Shown here: one piece after another, positions 1 to 10,893 of the stretch
Layout: every line of letters starts with the position of its first letter
Numbering within the stretch: the stretch's first letter is position 1
Assembly (NCBI GenBank): GCA_030142905.1
Contig: JASJOG010000072.1
Span: 310,001-374,000, forward strand
Direction: 5' to 3'
Origin: Heliopora coerulea
Taxonomy: Eukaryota > Cnidaria > Anthozoa > Scleralcyonacea > Helioporidae
Length of the DNA: 64,000 bases
Translations under genes and position numbers: made by a program
Notes under the pieces: generated by a model
What the model saw: the letters and a program-made list of their open reading frames with translations, nothing else
Told to the model about the DNA's origin: nothing
Databases searched by the model: none

Positions 1-58
1 CCACTCTTCGGACTAATCCGCTTGCTCCTTTCAATTGCTGTGTGCTTTGCAATTGTAG

Positions 59-3000
59 ATGCTTGATCACTTGCTTGGTGGTATTCAGGACGTTATTCAA
101 CATAGGGGACATTATTACTGGAAGGTATTGTGCAACTGTATCTTGCTCACGAGAGTTCTACCTCGACTGAACCTTAATCTTTTACTCTGAAATGTTTAAC
201 TCTTTCCTGGCGTCATAAGACTTCAAATAGTTTAATCTGACCAACGTAATCCATGGGTTTGTTCTCTTGCGTGTTTCAACAATAGAAACGCCACGTTTGA
301 GTACCACAAAATTGAGATCATATCGTATCGTATTGTATGATATATCTGACATGTATCTGGCATGTATATGATATATAATTTATATATTTATGTCGTATAA
401 CATACTATAGAAAATAAAACCAATTCCGAAAAATGTCATTCTTAACTTGTGATTCAAGTAAAAAAAGAATAGATATTTTATTTATTTTTTTGGTTTGATA
501 ATGACCCTGAAATAGAGTCGAAATATTACCGTGTAACTTCTTGTCTATTCTTTTTTTTCTTGAACCACAAGTTAAGAATGACATTTTTCGGAATCTGTTT
601 TATTTTGTATTGGCTTAAACTGTCGGCCGGTTATGGTTTTTGGTCAAATAACATACTGTCATATACGATATTTTGTATGGTATACCAGGACATATGGTAT
701 ATGACAGTATGGGAGAAATTCATGAAAAGCGAAATGATGGCTTCTCTGATTTGGTTTTCCTAGGGAAATGTGGTTCATATAGCTAAAAAATCCTGTTTCT
801 CAATATTATTGGCTCAGCACGCAAACACAGAGTATCCTGTCGCATGTATCATTTTCATAAAGATGCATTCTTGCTCCACATCCTTGACATAAGGTCTCGT
901 AATTGACTCGTGCATTCGATTCTTAAGCTAAAACATAAGTGCAAAACTCGAAGATTCAGGCATTAAAATTTCTTAGATTAAGACGTATGTTGTCTACGAT
1001 ATTAACTTCACTTACCCTTTTTTCAGAACCTGTATCAATATGTCGATGTCAAATACCTTCGTCGATGGTTCATGCGTCATTCGCGTCATCAAGCTATTGA
1101 TGAAACAGTATTAAGTGTTTACAGAAAAATTTCCCACAGGTTAGATGATCAGTTACGACTGAATGTAGAATATAAATAGTCCCAGCGGACAGAAGTGACA
1201 AATGTCGAGAACACTTTTAACAGCAACGGCATTAGGAGAAACAGCAATAACAACCAGAGTAATAACAACAACGATAACAACCAGAGTAATGACAACAAAA
1301 ATAACAACTACTACAACAACAACTACAACAACTACAATAACAACAACAACTACAACAACAACAACTAGAGCAACTACAACAACAACAACTAGAGCAACTA
1401 CAACAACAACAGCAACTACATCAACAACTACAACAACAACATCAACAACTACAACAACAACATCAACAACTACAACAACAACAACAACAACAACAACAAC
1501 TACAACAACAACAACTACAACAACTACAACAACAACATCAACAACTACAACAACAACAACAACAACAACAACTACAACAACAACAACTACAACAACAGCA
1601 ACTACAACAACTACAACAACAGCAACTACAACAACAACACAACTACAACTACAACAACAACAACTACAACAATAACAACAACAACTACGACAACATCAAC
1701 AACTACAACTACAACAACAACAACTACAACAACTACAACAACTACAACAACAACAACAACTACAACAACAGCAACTACAACAACAACACAACTACAACAA
1801 CAACAACAACAACAACTGCAACAACAACTACAACAGCTACAACAGGAACAACTACAACAAGTGCGTTGGGTTTAAACAGCGACAATGCACATGAGCTTTG
1901 TAACCGTTATTAAATGTATCGTTGCATTTTTTTATTTCAGAGAAGCAATGACGACTGAGAAACAAAGGATATTATCTGGGTTCAGTGAATCTGAGTATGA
2001 GGGCTTAAAGTTCTTTTTCCTTATGTTAATGGGATATATCAGTAAAAACGTACGTTGTATATCAGACCTGAGATCAGATCTGTTAAGAAAATTGCATCGA
2101 CCTGTAATATTAGCATAATGGCCAAGGACTGCATCAAGACTGATATATAAACAGTTTTTGTGATACATAACATTGTGTAGCTGCGGCACTGAAGTTTGAT
2201 TACGATTAATTATCACATATCCTTTGACATCATGCGTGTAGAATCCAACATCCAAACCTTCCTTTTCAACTGCTGTCTTCAGTTGGTCCGAAAGTCCTGT
2301 TTATTTCTCTTATTGCAAGAATTAATTTGTTTGCTGTATTTATTTGTGTCGTCTTTTAAGTTTATGTTGTAAAATTTCTGTGTGCATGCAACAAACTGAA
2401 TAGCTTTAGATATAAATCTTTGCATCCTGAAAGTGGTTTGCATTTTTTTTTCTAGTGAATACGAGAGAGTCGTCAAAGACCGTGGTCTTTTCTCAGGTGA
2501 GGCTTTATTAATAATTGATAAAAAAGTACCTGATTACGAGAAAGTAAAGGATAAAACACGGACCGAAAAATGTCATCTTGAGACTTGATATTCAAGCTAA
2601 AACAAGAGACATGCAGACAAGTTGAATATGGTAATATTTTGGAGAGAGATTATATAATTTGTATGGTTAGTTTGTATACCATATGCTCTATAGCCGGGCT
2701 GCTCAAATGTTTTTTCTCGAGGGCCAGACAAGGAAGTAGGGTTTTTTTCGAGGGCCAGACAACCCTTGCTAACCCTTGTACCTGTCTAGTCCTGCTGGCT
2801 TGTAACCCTTGAATTTTGTTCTTTCTGGCTTCACTACCAATGGGAAAAGTGGCAACAAACTCACTGTGCTTGGTTTCGTGGTGCCATTTTAGATTTGCTG
2901 CTTTATTCACGGCAACAATAGCTTGGCAAATTAAGCATGTTGACTTTAGTGACGTGGTATCAAATGTAAATACAAACACATCACTCCAAGACTCATTAAA

Positions 3001-5556
3001 TATGCGATTCTCTGTATCCACTTTTCTCTTCCAAAGAACTCGGCTTACGTTCAGCTTACTTTCTCGGCCAGTTCGTTCCTAAGAAAGTACTTGTGAGTAA
3101 TCTAATTTAGCGTTGGTCCCAGACTTCTGTTTGTGCCCTACGCAGCGACTCTGCTGGATTCGGCTAAATAATTTTCACTTAACTGTTTTGACGTTTTTCT
3201 TGGTAAACTTCCTCAAGGGCCGGACAGAATGAGCTTGAGGGCCGGATCTGGCCCGCGGACCGCCATTTGAGCAGCCCGGCTCTATAGGTTACTGTGTAAC
3301 GACCCCTTAAAGGCTTTAGGAACTGAGCACGGTTCTTAGAAGTCCTGAGGAGCTACTGTTGTTAAATATGTTTAAATAAATTAATTAAAATTAAAAGGCT
3401 ATTATCGTAACTATTAACTTTTTGGGCAAAAACCACGAATTTTTATAAGAGCCATATCGTGCTGAGCGAAAACAAGCCAAAAAGTATTCAAATAACTTCA
3501 ATAACGTGCCGTTGTGTTCGTGCAACACAATTCAGAACACCTGGCAAAAATGCTAACAACTTACAGTGTAAGATAATCAAGCAAATCAAGACGAAAAGTG
3601 CAATTTGCCTCTCAAAATGCTTCTGAAAGGAATTCCCTTTAGGGCTTTACATGCAGAGATACATAGTGCAATAGTTCGTTTTTTCCATCCCTGACAACAT
3701 TTTGCTTTAATTTTACAGCATTAGCACCTTGTAAATTAGAAAGTGGAGTCAACGAAAAGTATAAGGATATGTACAGTCATGTGCAGTTGGCTGTTCTTTT
3801 GGGAAAGCCAAGAAAGGTAAGGGCGTTGACAGGGTTTTAATTTGGCAGATTGTAATGCTTGCTTAAATGATTTGAATGTGATATAGATGAAGCGCTAGGA
3901 ACGGAGGAAGCAAGATTGTGTTTCATCCAACAGGGCTTTCTATCGACAAAAAAAGGTTCGCCAATGATGGTTGCATTTTTTATCTGCGTTGGAGAACTCA
4001 CTCGAAAACTGTTTATAAATTGATAAGCAACCTTTTCGTTTTATGTTCTTTTTCATGCCGAAGTATGTTGTCGTACTGATGACTAATTTTCTGTTACTTG
4101 TTCTGTTAGGGATCTATACACAGATTTTCACGGAACAACATTCTGGATGAAACTGACATTTGTGACGACGCATTAAGGATTCGGAGGTAAAGTGTTAAAC
4201 ATCTGAGGTATCAGGGGTGGTGCCTGAGAAGGGGCAGAAGGGGCGAGAGCCCCCCCTGTTGGGGAAAAATGAACAATTTGTCAGGGGATTGTTACTGATG
4301 GTAACACATTTATATGTTGTACAAACTATGAGTACTTGTTATTGATATAGCCAAGAAAGATAACAGACTCTTTTCTTCATGTCAAATCTAGAAATAAACT
4401 GTTCCTGGTCAGTTGTTGCGATTGTTCTTGCGAAAAATAATATGCCTTCGACCTTGAAATAAGGAAATTACAAAGAGAGCATGGTCCTGGCCCCTCTGGT
4501 TTAGCCCCCCTGTCTGGAACGTTGTCCCCTCCGTCGGGGAATACGTGGCGCCACCCCTGTGAGCTACCGTTTTACATACCAAAGTAATGTTTCATACATG
4601 AAAATGTTTCAATTCCATATGTGAAATCTGAAATTACTTTTCGTATCTACTATGTGAACCGTCAATTTCATATATGAAGTGTTTTGTATGCCGAAATTTC
4701 ACACATGAAATTTTTAAACCATGTCATTTCACATGTGAATTAGGTGTTTCATTTGTTAAAAAGTTCCGTTTTCAAGTATGAAATGAAAATTTCATACGTC
4801 AAATTGTTCCAATTCCTTGTGTTTTTCATATATGAAATAATTTGTGAAATTTTTGTGAAGGTTCGGCTAGGAATTATGAGGTTACAGCTTGGGTTTTAAG
4901 GGGGACTTAGCTGGGGTGTACGATTTGGGGAAATGTCAGACCGCTCGTGAACCAATCAGGGTTTTCGTTTTCGGACGTGTTTTCAGCCATATAATGATCT
5001 GGACTACAACATTTAACATAGACGGGAATAAGAATTACGTGTACAAGAACATTTTTGCTGAACCCTTTTTCGTTGTTGCAGATGTTCTCGGACTCAAGCC
5101 CCTCGGCATATGATAAGTAAGCAAACATCTCGCGAATCGGCTAATGGCGATGGAGGTGAAAAGAAGAGGCGAAATGGTCACCATCGGCCACGCCACAACC
5201 GTGGACATCGTAGACATGGCCATCGATGCCACGTTAAACACAGACAACAAAAATTGCATAAGCAGTTAAGTGACATAGTAGAAAGCCCCATTACAGTAGT
5301 CCCGCCCGAAATTCCCGACCAGGACCTTCACCCAGAGGATGACATTAATGAAGCGAGTGAAGAGCAGGAGGACAAAGTGTCGTCTGCCTCAGAGTCGCCG
5401 ACTGAATCACGTGTTTTGTTACCTAAGTTGGCTGATATCGAACCCAGTTCTCCAACTCGTGATAATCATTTGATGGGTACTGATGAACCAGCTGTTACGG
5501 TCAACATACCGTCTGGTTCTGCTAGTCCTGGTGGTGTTGACGAAACCACGATGTAA
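59..5556 (+). CDS. SLC9A: Na+/H+ exchanger (SLC9A/NHE family), 3' part of gene
   Basis: Plasma-membrane or organelle Na+/H+ antiporter; only the cytoplasmic regulatory part and tail lie in the window. Exons: 59-124, 1027-1139, 1941-1994, 2456-2496, 3719-3816, 4110-4186, 5082-5556 (stop 5554-5556). Phases are mutually consistent and give about 307 residues. The first exon reads LDHLLGGIQDV...HYYWK, matching the post-membrane segment of NHE1-type exchangers (HLLTGIED...HHHWK); the second matches the next helix (KYLRRWFMRH...VYRKISHR). The tail (last exon, 158 codons) is His/Arg-rich, then acidic and Ser/Pro-rich, typical of a regulatory tail. The membrane transporter domain lies upstream of the window. 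Least certain are the 54-nt and 41-nt exons: I placed the 1941 exon's donor at 1995 because it restores phase. Introns carry a foldback element, an ACAACN repeat and two hAT-like insertions. Paralogue assignment within SLC9A is not possible here. Confidence 0.8.
407..647. mobile_element. Foldback element A (hairpin plus tail), SLC9A intron
   Basis: Two inverted arms of about 50 bp (423-472 and 545-594) with only a few mismatches enclose a loop of about 70 bp. An unpaired AT-rich tail follows (595-647) and contains GTCGGCCGGTTATGGTTTTT. The 10-bp direct repeat ATAACATACT flanks it at 397-406 and 648-657. The tail resembles the tail of the element at 26135 (GTCGGCTGGTATTGGTTTTT). A half-copy of the left arm lies at about 2553-2600. 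No coding capacity. The boundary is tentative because the right flank is itself palindromic. Confidence 0.6.
652..711. repeat. Short perfect inverted repeat
   Basis: CATACTGTCATATAC at 652-666 is perfectly inverted at 697-711, with a 30-bp spacer. It borders foldback element A, so part of it may be target sequence. Confidence 0.6.
1237..1856 (+). repeat. ACAACN (ACAACT/ACAACA) satellite-like repeat
   Basis: About 620 bp of almost pure A/C/T sequence built from ACA and ACT trinucleotides, mostly as imperfect ACAACT/ACAACA hexamers, with almost no G. It lies in the SLC9A intron between the exons at 1027 and 1941. It gives a long open frame of Thr codons that is a composition artefact, not a gene. 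The G-poor strand asymmetry could form an R-loop or triplex when transcribed. Confidence 0.95.
2553..2600 (+). repeat. Half-copy of foldback element A arm
   Basis: CCGAAAAATGTCATCTTGAG and the following ATTCAAG repeat the left-arm sequence of element A (CCGAAAAATGTCATTCTTAA...ATTCAAG). No second arm is visible, so this is a solo or decayed end. Confidence 0.5.
2694..3279. mobile_element. hAT-type non-autonomous transposon with 8-bp TSD
   Basis: A 586-bp element with perfect 16-bp terminal inverted repeats (CCGGGCTGCTCAAATG at 2694-2709; its reverse complement at 3264-3279). It is flanked by a perfect 8-bp target duplication CTCTATAG (2686-2693 and 3280-3287), the length produced by hAT transposases. 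Its minus strand keeps a zinc-finger-coding segment of the parental transposase; the catalytic part is absent. Located in an SLC9A intron. Confidence 0.92.
2770..3070 (-). pseudogene. hAT transposase N-terminal zinc-finger remnant
   Basis: Inside the hAT element, the minus strand encodes a protein segment with CLICQ...HHETKH, a C2HH zinc finger of the kind found at the N-terminus of hAT transposases related to GTF2IRD2/ZBED-type proteins. A basic lead-in (LWKRKVDTEN) precedes it. The frame ends within the element and no RNase-H-like catalytic domain follows, so this is a truncated remnant left by internal deletion. Confidence 0.6.
4212..4559. mobile_element. hAT-like MITE, copy 1 of a local family
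   Basis: 13-bp terminal inverted repeats with one mismatch (CAGGGGTGGTGCC; right end GGCGCCACCCCTG). Flanking 8-mers TGAGGTAT (4204-4211) and TGAGCTAC (4560-4567) match at 6 of 8 positions, as expected of an aged hAT target duplication. The interior is homologous, in inverted orientation, to the element at 16473-16837 (shared CCAAGAAAGATAA, AACTG..CAGTTGTTGCGATTGTTCTTGCG-type stretches). Lies in the last SLC9A intron. Confidence 0.8.
4575..4850. repeat. Cluster of TTTCATATATGAAA-like palindromes
   Basis: About ten imperfect copies of a palindromic word related to TTTCATATATGAAA occur in both orientations within 275 bp, between a hAT-like MITE and the last SLC9A exon. Function unknown; it may be a decayed short-period satellite. 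Confidence 0.6.
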
Positions 5557-6765
5557 CTATGATGGTACGTTATCGAAATGTGGAAAGACATTGGGAAAAT
5601 ATTGGTAGTAGTTTGTCGACCGCGTTAAACAAGCCCTTTGCAAGGCTATACGGCACGGGAAAGGAATGTTGCCATGTTTGAGGTGAAAACGATGGCGTAT
5701 TTCATTTGTTTTGAATACGTCATCGCACAGCTGGCCATTCAGCATGGTGTGTTTTATATCACGTGTTTAGGTCGTGTATGGGGCTAATGGTCGAATACCA
5801 GTAACCCTGAACTACGATATGACATTTATAAATTTGAAAATTGGCGAGCTTTTGTTTTGTGCTGTTCAAATGCTGAGACTTCAGCTACTTTGTTACATCC
5901 GTTGCCGTGCCTGGTTGCTTAAACTACCTGTATTTGAGATTAAAGGCGACATAAGATGATTTTATTTTGTATTAGTTTCACCGTACATAGCTAGCCATAT
6001 AGAAGACTGCTGTGGTCAAACCGTGCAAAGGGCTTATTCATAATGGTTTAAGCATTATTTAGAGTAATAGTTCAAACATGAGTTAATTCTACCTCCGATT
6101 TCAAAAATACTAAGAAGCTGCTGAAAAAAAACGTGTGAAGCCGAGTTTCTTTTTTCACGAACTCCAGGATGTTTTGAAATCGGGCAAGGAGTGCTTTACG
6201 AGTGTTTGAATTTGCTTCTCAAATGAACCCGTATTTTGAGAACAAATTGAGGGGTGAAATTTATGTAGAATCTTTCTTCAATTTAAAACCGTCCTTCTCT
6301 GTTCATTTTCTTTGGTTTGTATTTTTTAATTATTAATAACGAATTTGAAACTTTAACAATGAAATTGTTTTGGAATATAATTAATATTTTGAAGGCTCAA
6401 ATTTCCCATGTAGTGCTGTAACAGTTCACTGATCAGTAATATGATGTAGATAATTTTTCTTATGAGAACTTTGGAGGGATGATTAAATGTTGTATTTCAA
6501 TATCTAATATGGTTGTGCTAATGATTCATGTTACAGTTACTAACACCGAAAAGATCGGTTAAAAACTTGTCACATACACCAGGCGAACATTAAGTTTGAC
6601 AACCAAGTGCTTAGAACAGGTTGTTTATTTGGAGTGTTCAATGCCGGGTGCTACCGACGCACCAACACTGTGCCGCAGGGACTTGTAGATAAATTGGTGC
6701 GTGTACAAGCAGTCAAGAAATGGCACTGCAAATTTTTGAAATTGCGTCGGTTTCATTTTACACAC

Positions 6766-6919
6766 TTAAGGCCCGTTCACACTGAACGCGTAACGCGACG
6801 CCGTAACCGAAAGCCGTAACGCTCGAAAATTATCGCCATACAAATTAAATGGTGTCCTTCACATTGAACGCGTCGCGGTTACGGCGTCGCGTTACGCTTT
6901 CAGTGTGAACAGGCCTTAA
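6766..6919. mobile_element. Palindromic MITE with TTAA ends (piggyBac-like)
   Basis: TTAA at 6766-6769 and 6916-6919 bound a near-perfect foldback. The left arm begins GGCCCGTTCACACTGAACGC, and the right arm is its complement with few changes (ends AGTGTGAACAGGCC). The arms carry GC-rich GTAACGCGACGCCGTAACCG inverted against itself. The TTAA target is the hallmark of piggyBac-type transposition. About 154 bp with no coding capacity. Confidence 0.8.
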
Positions 6920-8006
6920 GACCACACTGTCAAGAGTATTAATGCCCAGCATAGGATACGGAGAAGAGCCATTCACCATTACAGTTATAAAAATATATAA
7001 TAGAATCTGACGATTCGTTGCTAAACTTGCAACTGGGCATTAATATTCTTGACGAGGTTGCGATTCTCGCCCGGTAAATCTCTTGCTGTTACTTAGGCCG
7101 CATAATATATAAATTATTAAATTTTGCTTTATTATTGCACCTTACTGTAGGAGTTTGCTAAGTAGCTGCAAGTTATTATAATTAAACCCACTGTTTCGTG
7201 CTCTTGCATGTGGTATAATAGCACACTAACGAAGGAATGGCCCAATCGCCTCACCTGCATGTCAAACTGCTGACAACTGTTATCACAGCTGTTGGTTAAA
7301 CTGCTCAGTTAATGTGCTAATCCAGGGAAATATTCTAAAACGACGTGAAAAAGAATCTCCATCTTTATTAGCAAATTGATCGATATTTTGTTAGAGTTGT
7401 TGATTGTGTAGCTGATCTACATTTTAGCTATCAAAAATGTTCGTAGATAATTTGTCTTCTATGTGATCTGTTCACTGTGGTAGCCGAGATATCAGCTAGT
7501 TCCCAGAACAAGTTTACTGTCACCACTCAGCATTTGTTCAGGCAACTTGCACGGCGAGCCTTTCCTGTAAAGACCTCACACTCGGTTAATAAGTAATCAA
7601 TATTGTTTTTCGTACGCATGCTCTCAAGCTATTTTACTACCAAAAATTCAATCTCATCTGTAAGATAACCATTTTATCATGGCTTTGTTTCGCGTTTTGT
7701 GCTGGGTACTTATCTTTCTCTTACAAATTAGACTAGTACTATTATTAGTATTATACGTATAAATTTTATAGTAATATATAATGATGACAAAAACCGCATA
7801 ATGTAGTGCATGTGTTATCTATAAAAATGTGCTGAAAATTATAAGTATAATAGCACTACGCCTTTTGGATGTCAGAATACGCCAGCGGCCTGCGCTTATA
7901 CTAGTTTAGCTGCCTGCTATTTGGGGGGGGGGGTGTGGCCCGCCACGAAAAAAGTCGGGGACCCCCTGTGCCGCTGGCCCTGTTATTTGCTGGTTCATAT
8001 TGACGG

Positions 8007-8589
8007 TAGTGATGAGCGGATACCAATACCAAATATTCGATACCGTCGATACCAGGGTCTTGAAGAAAAGTATCGATACTGGCGAGAAATATCGATTGTA
8101 TCGATACTGCTGAGCCTGCGATGTTTCATCGTTTGGTCAGTGGACAGCATGAGCAACAAAGAGAAACGAGAGATGAAAGATCGTCTAGCTCTATACTCAG
8201 AAAATGATTTCTGAGCCCCAGACGGGGATCGAACCCGCAACCTTCTGATGAGACGTAAGAAGAAGTAAGAAGTAAGAAGAAGTAAAGAGAAGTAAGCAAA
8301 GAGCGTGTTATTTTGAAAGATGAATTATGAAATTTGAAAGATGAATTAATGGCAGAGTTAATAGCATACCGGTGTGTTATCAAAGTCGAGTTATTTGCCA
8401 TACTTGGCACCTTTGTAGGCTAATGTATTGTTTGCTATTACAGTATTGCTGTTGTTGGTGAATAAAAAAATTGCCTTTTGTTGTTTTCGCTTCTTATGTT
8501 GCATAAATATCGATATCGATATCGAAAGAAAAGGGCAATATCAAACCAGTATCGTATCGAATTAAAAAAGCTGGTATCTCCCAACCTTA
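8007..8589. mobile_element. hAT-like element rich in ATCGATAC, 8-bp TSD
   Basis: Imperfect terminal inverted repeats, TAGTGATGAGCGGATACC at the left and GGTATCTCCCAACCTTA at the right. Flanking 8-mers ATTGACGG (7999-8006) and ATTGATGG (8590-8597) match at 7 of 8. Subterminal regions contain many GATACC/ATCGATA motifs on both sides. A tRNA-like fragment is embedded at about 8208-8240. No intact transposase. Confidence 0.75.
8205..8240 (-). repeat. tRNA-like B-box fragment inside the hAT-like element
   Basis: On the minus strand GGTTGCGGGTTCGATCCCCG followed by TCTGGGGCTCAG resembles the T-arm and acceptor 3' half of a tRNA, with a B-box GGTTCGATCC. No A-box or anticodon arm is visible upstream, so this is a tRNA-derived SINE fragment or pseudo-tRNA rather than a tRNA gene. 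Confidence 0.45.
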
Positions 8590-9989
8590 ATTGATGGTAG
8601 GATATATGTACTGAGAATCTACAAGACTCGACATGCATATTTATAAAGTGCTGGTGCTGTATAAATATACGATGTATCGATATTTGAAGACTGGGAGTAG
8701 GTGTCCTACCATCAGATATTTACCTACATTTTGATTTATGAAAGGTGGTATAATAATTTACAGCTTCTAAAATGTCCAACCGGTTATAGCTTTTCCTTGC
8801 CCACCTGCTCGAGCTAGTGAGTGCTTTTACTAGATACTTCACGAGTGTCACGTACTGAGAAGAGTATACCCGTAGTTTCATATTTCCATCGCTGCCAAGC
8901 GGTTTTTCAGCTTTGAGATGGCCGTGAACGGGACCGAAGATGCTTTTCATATGTTGCGTTTTTTTAGTTTCTGGAAGTGGTATGCATGTGGCGGGAAATG
9001 ATTATAGCGGTACTATTAAATGTCGGAACGGAGGTAAAATTGGGCCAAAATCCGGTGTAGTACCGCGTAAATTGGTACTGTTGGCAACTATGCCATCACA
9101 CAAACCAATACTTAGTATCCGAGTCATATGAGGTCTGTACTATTTACACATTGAACAAATTTCAACCTTGAAGAGTAAGAACGTTATGTGCTACAGAAAG
9201 GTACTTCAAGTGAACAGCATGAGCATATAATGCTTCAAATTTACAACATACTCTCTCCCTTAACAGGGGGTAGTTCCATAAAAATAGAAATTGTACATAC
9301 GCAGTGATAACTTAAAACGGCTTATCAAAACGGTTTGGAATTACAGAACAGCCCGAAATTAACCATGCAATGTAAATTCAATTGCTCAAAATGCCAAAAA
9401 AGACACCATTTTTCTCAATATCTCCGATTTTCTCTCAATATTTCCAGAAATTATTCGGATGTTCTACGATCCATTGCAACACGGACATGTGAGCCCTAAG
9501 GTTCGAAAACCCACGTTTTTCGCGCGTGTTTCGTGAACCACAGCTTTCGTAAACGAAACACGAGAAAACGTGACTTTTCGCACCGGGAATCATCAGCAAT
9601 CATCAGGTATGAAAGTAAACGAAAGTTATGTCAAGTTTTATTATAAAACGAAAATTTAAATTATTTTATTTGAAAGTACTCTTGAAGTGATTAAAATATC
9701 GTTTATGACTGTTCCATATGACTTAGTTCATGTGATATTCAACTTGTTTGATATGTAAATGAAATAGTCCATGACGTTTGTTTACACAGCTATCAAACAT
9801 ACTGGGAAACTTCTTTGAGAATGAGGAAGCACTCGAAACTTTGACATAACAACGCTTCAAAAATTCTGTTAAATAAAACAAACTTAATTTTCATTACGTA
9901 TTCTCTATTACTTCAGTGAAAGAGAAAAGAATAGCGTTTTCTTACAACATTTACAGCAATTTTTTACTGACAGCGAGTCAAATGCCAGG

Positions 9990-10815
9990 ATGGTTGTAGG
10001 AAACGTTACCCTTGGTGTTGGAATACGACGAATGTTCTACCTAGTCAGCCCAAATGAAACGTCATTTGAGCGAGCGAAGGATGTTCCGGACTATCTGAAT
10101 GAGGTTTGTAGATTTTACTTGGTTAGTTTTCTGTTCCATGACTTCAGTATTCAACTACGAGGACGAAACTGGTTCAATACGTTGAGTTGGGGCTGAAAAT
10201 GGGGATGATGAATTTTTATTTAATAATGTATAAGCTGCGTGACGACTTTGACAATTACAATATGATAAAACCTCAGAGGTCTCACCAATTTAATCCTTGT
10301 AAATGTTATTCAACATGTTTTTCTAGGATGTCAAACAGTTCAAGTCTGTTTCGCTACCCCGAAGTGTTGATGATTTGACGTTAGACAAGTGGTGGGGGAA
10401 GGCTGAGGGCGTTCCTTGGCGTTGCGTAATATTCTTAAGTTGATCAAAATATTTTAAAACGTGAACGAAAGTTTTATGTTTTTTATTTGGATCATTAAAT
10501 ATTTATATAAATAGCGATGAATTCCAAATTCTTATGACTCAATCAGGTAACAAATAAATTGCAAAATAATGATTAATGCCCAGTTGAGGATTTTTAAATA
10601 CAAACCCCATGATTAAAGACAACTTGAGAACATTTTAAAAAATATGTGCTAAAGTTTCATTGTTGACATGCAACATCTTCAGAGTAAGGTTACAGGTGTG
10701 AACATCTATTTATCTATATATGTATATATATGACTAGTCATATGTACCAGTGGTTTCTATTCTTTTGCTACTTAGACTATATACAGTAGATAGATAGATA
10801 GATAGATAGATAGAC

Positions 10816-10893
<78 letters not shown>

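Larger units (their letters stand above)
5557..9989. other. Intergenic region SLC9A to AGMO
   Basis: No coding exon recognised on either strand. It holds two transposons (6766-6919 and 8007-8589, listed separately). The remainder is AT-rich sequence without recognisable structure. The SLC9A 3' UTR presumably occupies the first few hundred bases, but I see no unambiguous AATAAA to end it. The AGMO promoter and 5' UTR should lie at the right end. Confidence 0.6.

Noticed and set aside
1202..1675. 157-codon open frame of almost pure threonine
   Set aside because: Produced by the ACAACN repeat in an intron; frame bias comes from composition, with no independent coding evidence.
2049..2118. Extension of the SLC9A exon at 1941 past 1994 into FFFLMLMGYISKN
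   Set aside because: The donor at 2050 leaves the wrong phase for the next exon; the donor at 1995 joins correctly and avoids an unexpected hydrophobic run in the tail.
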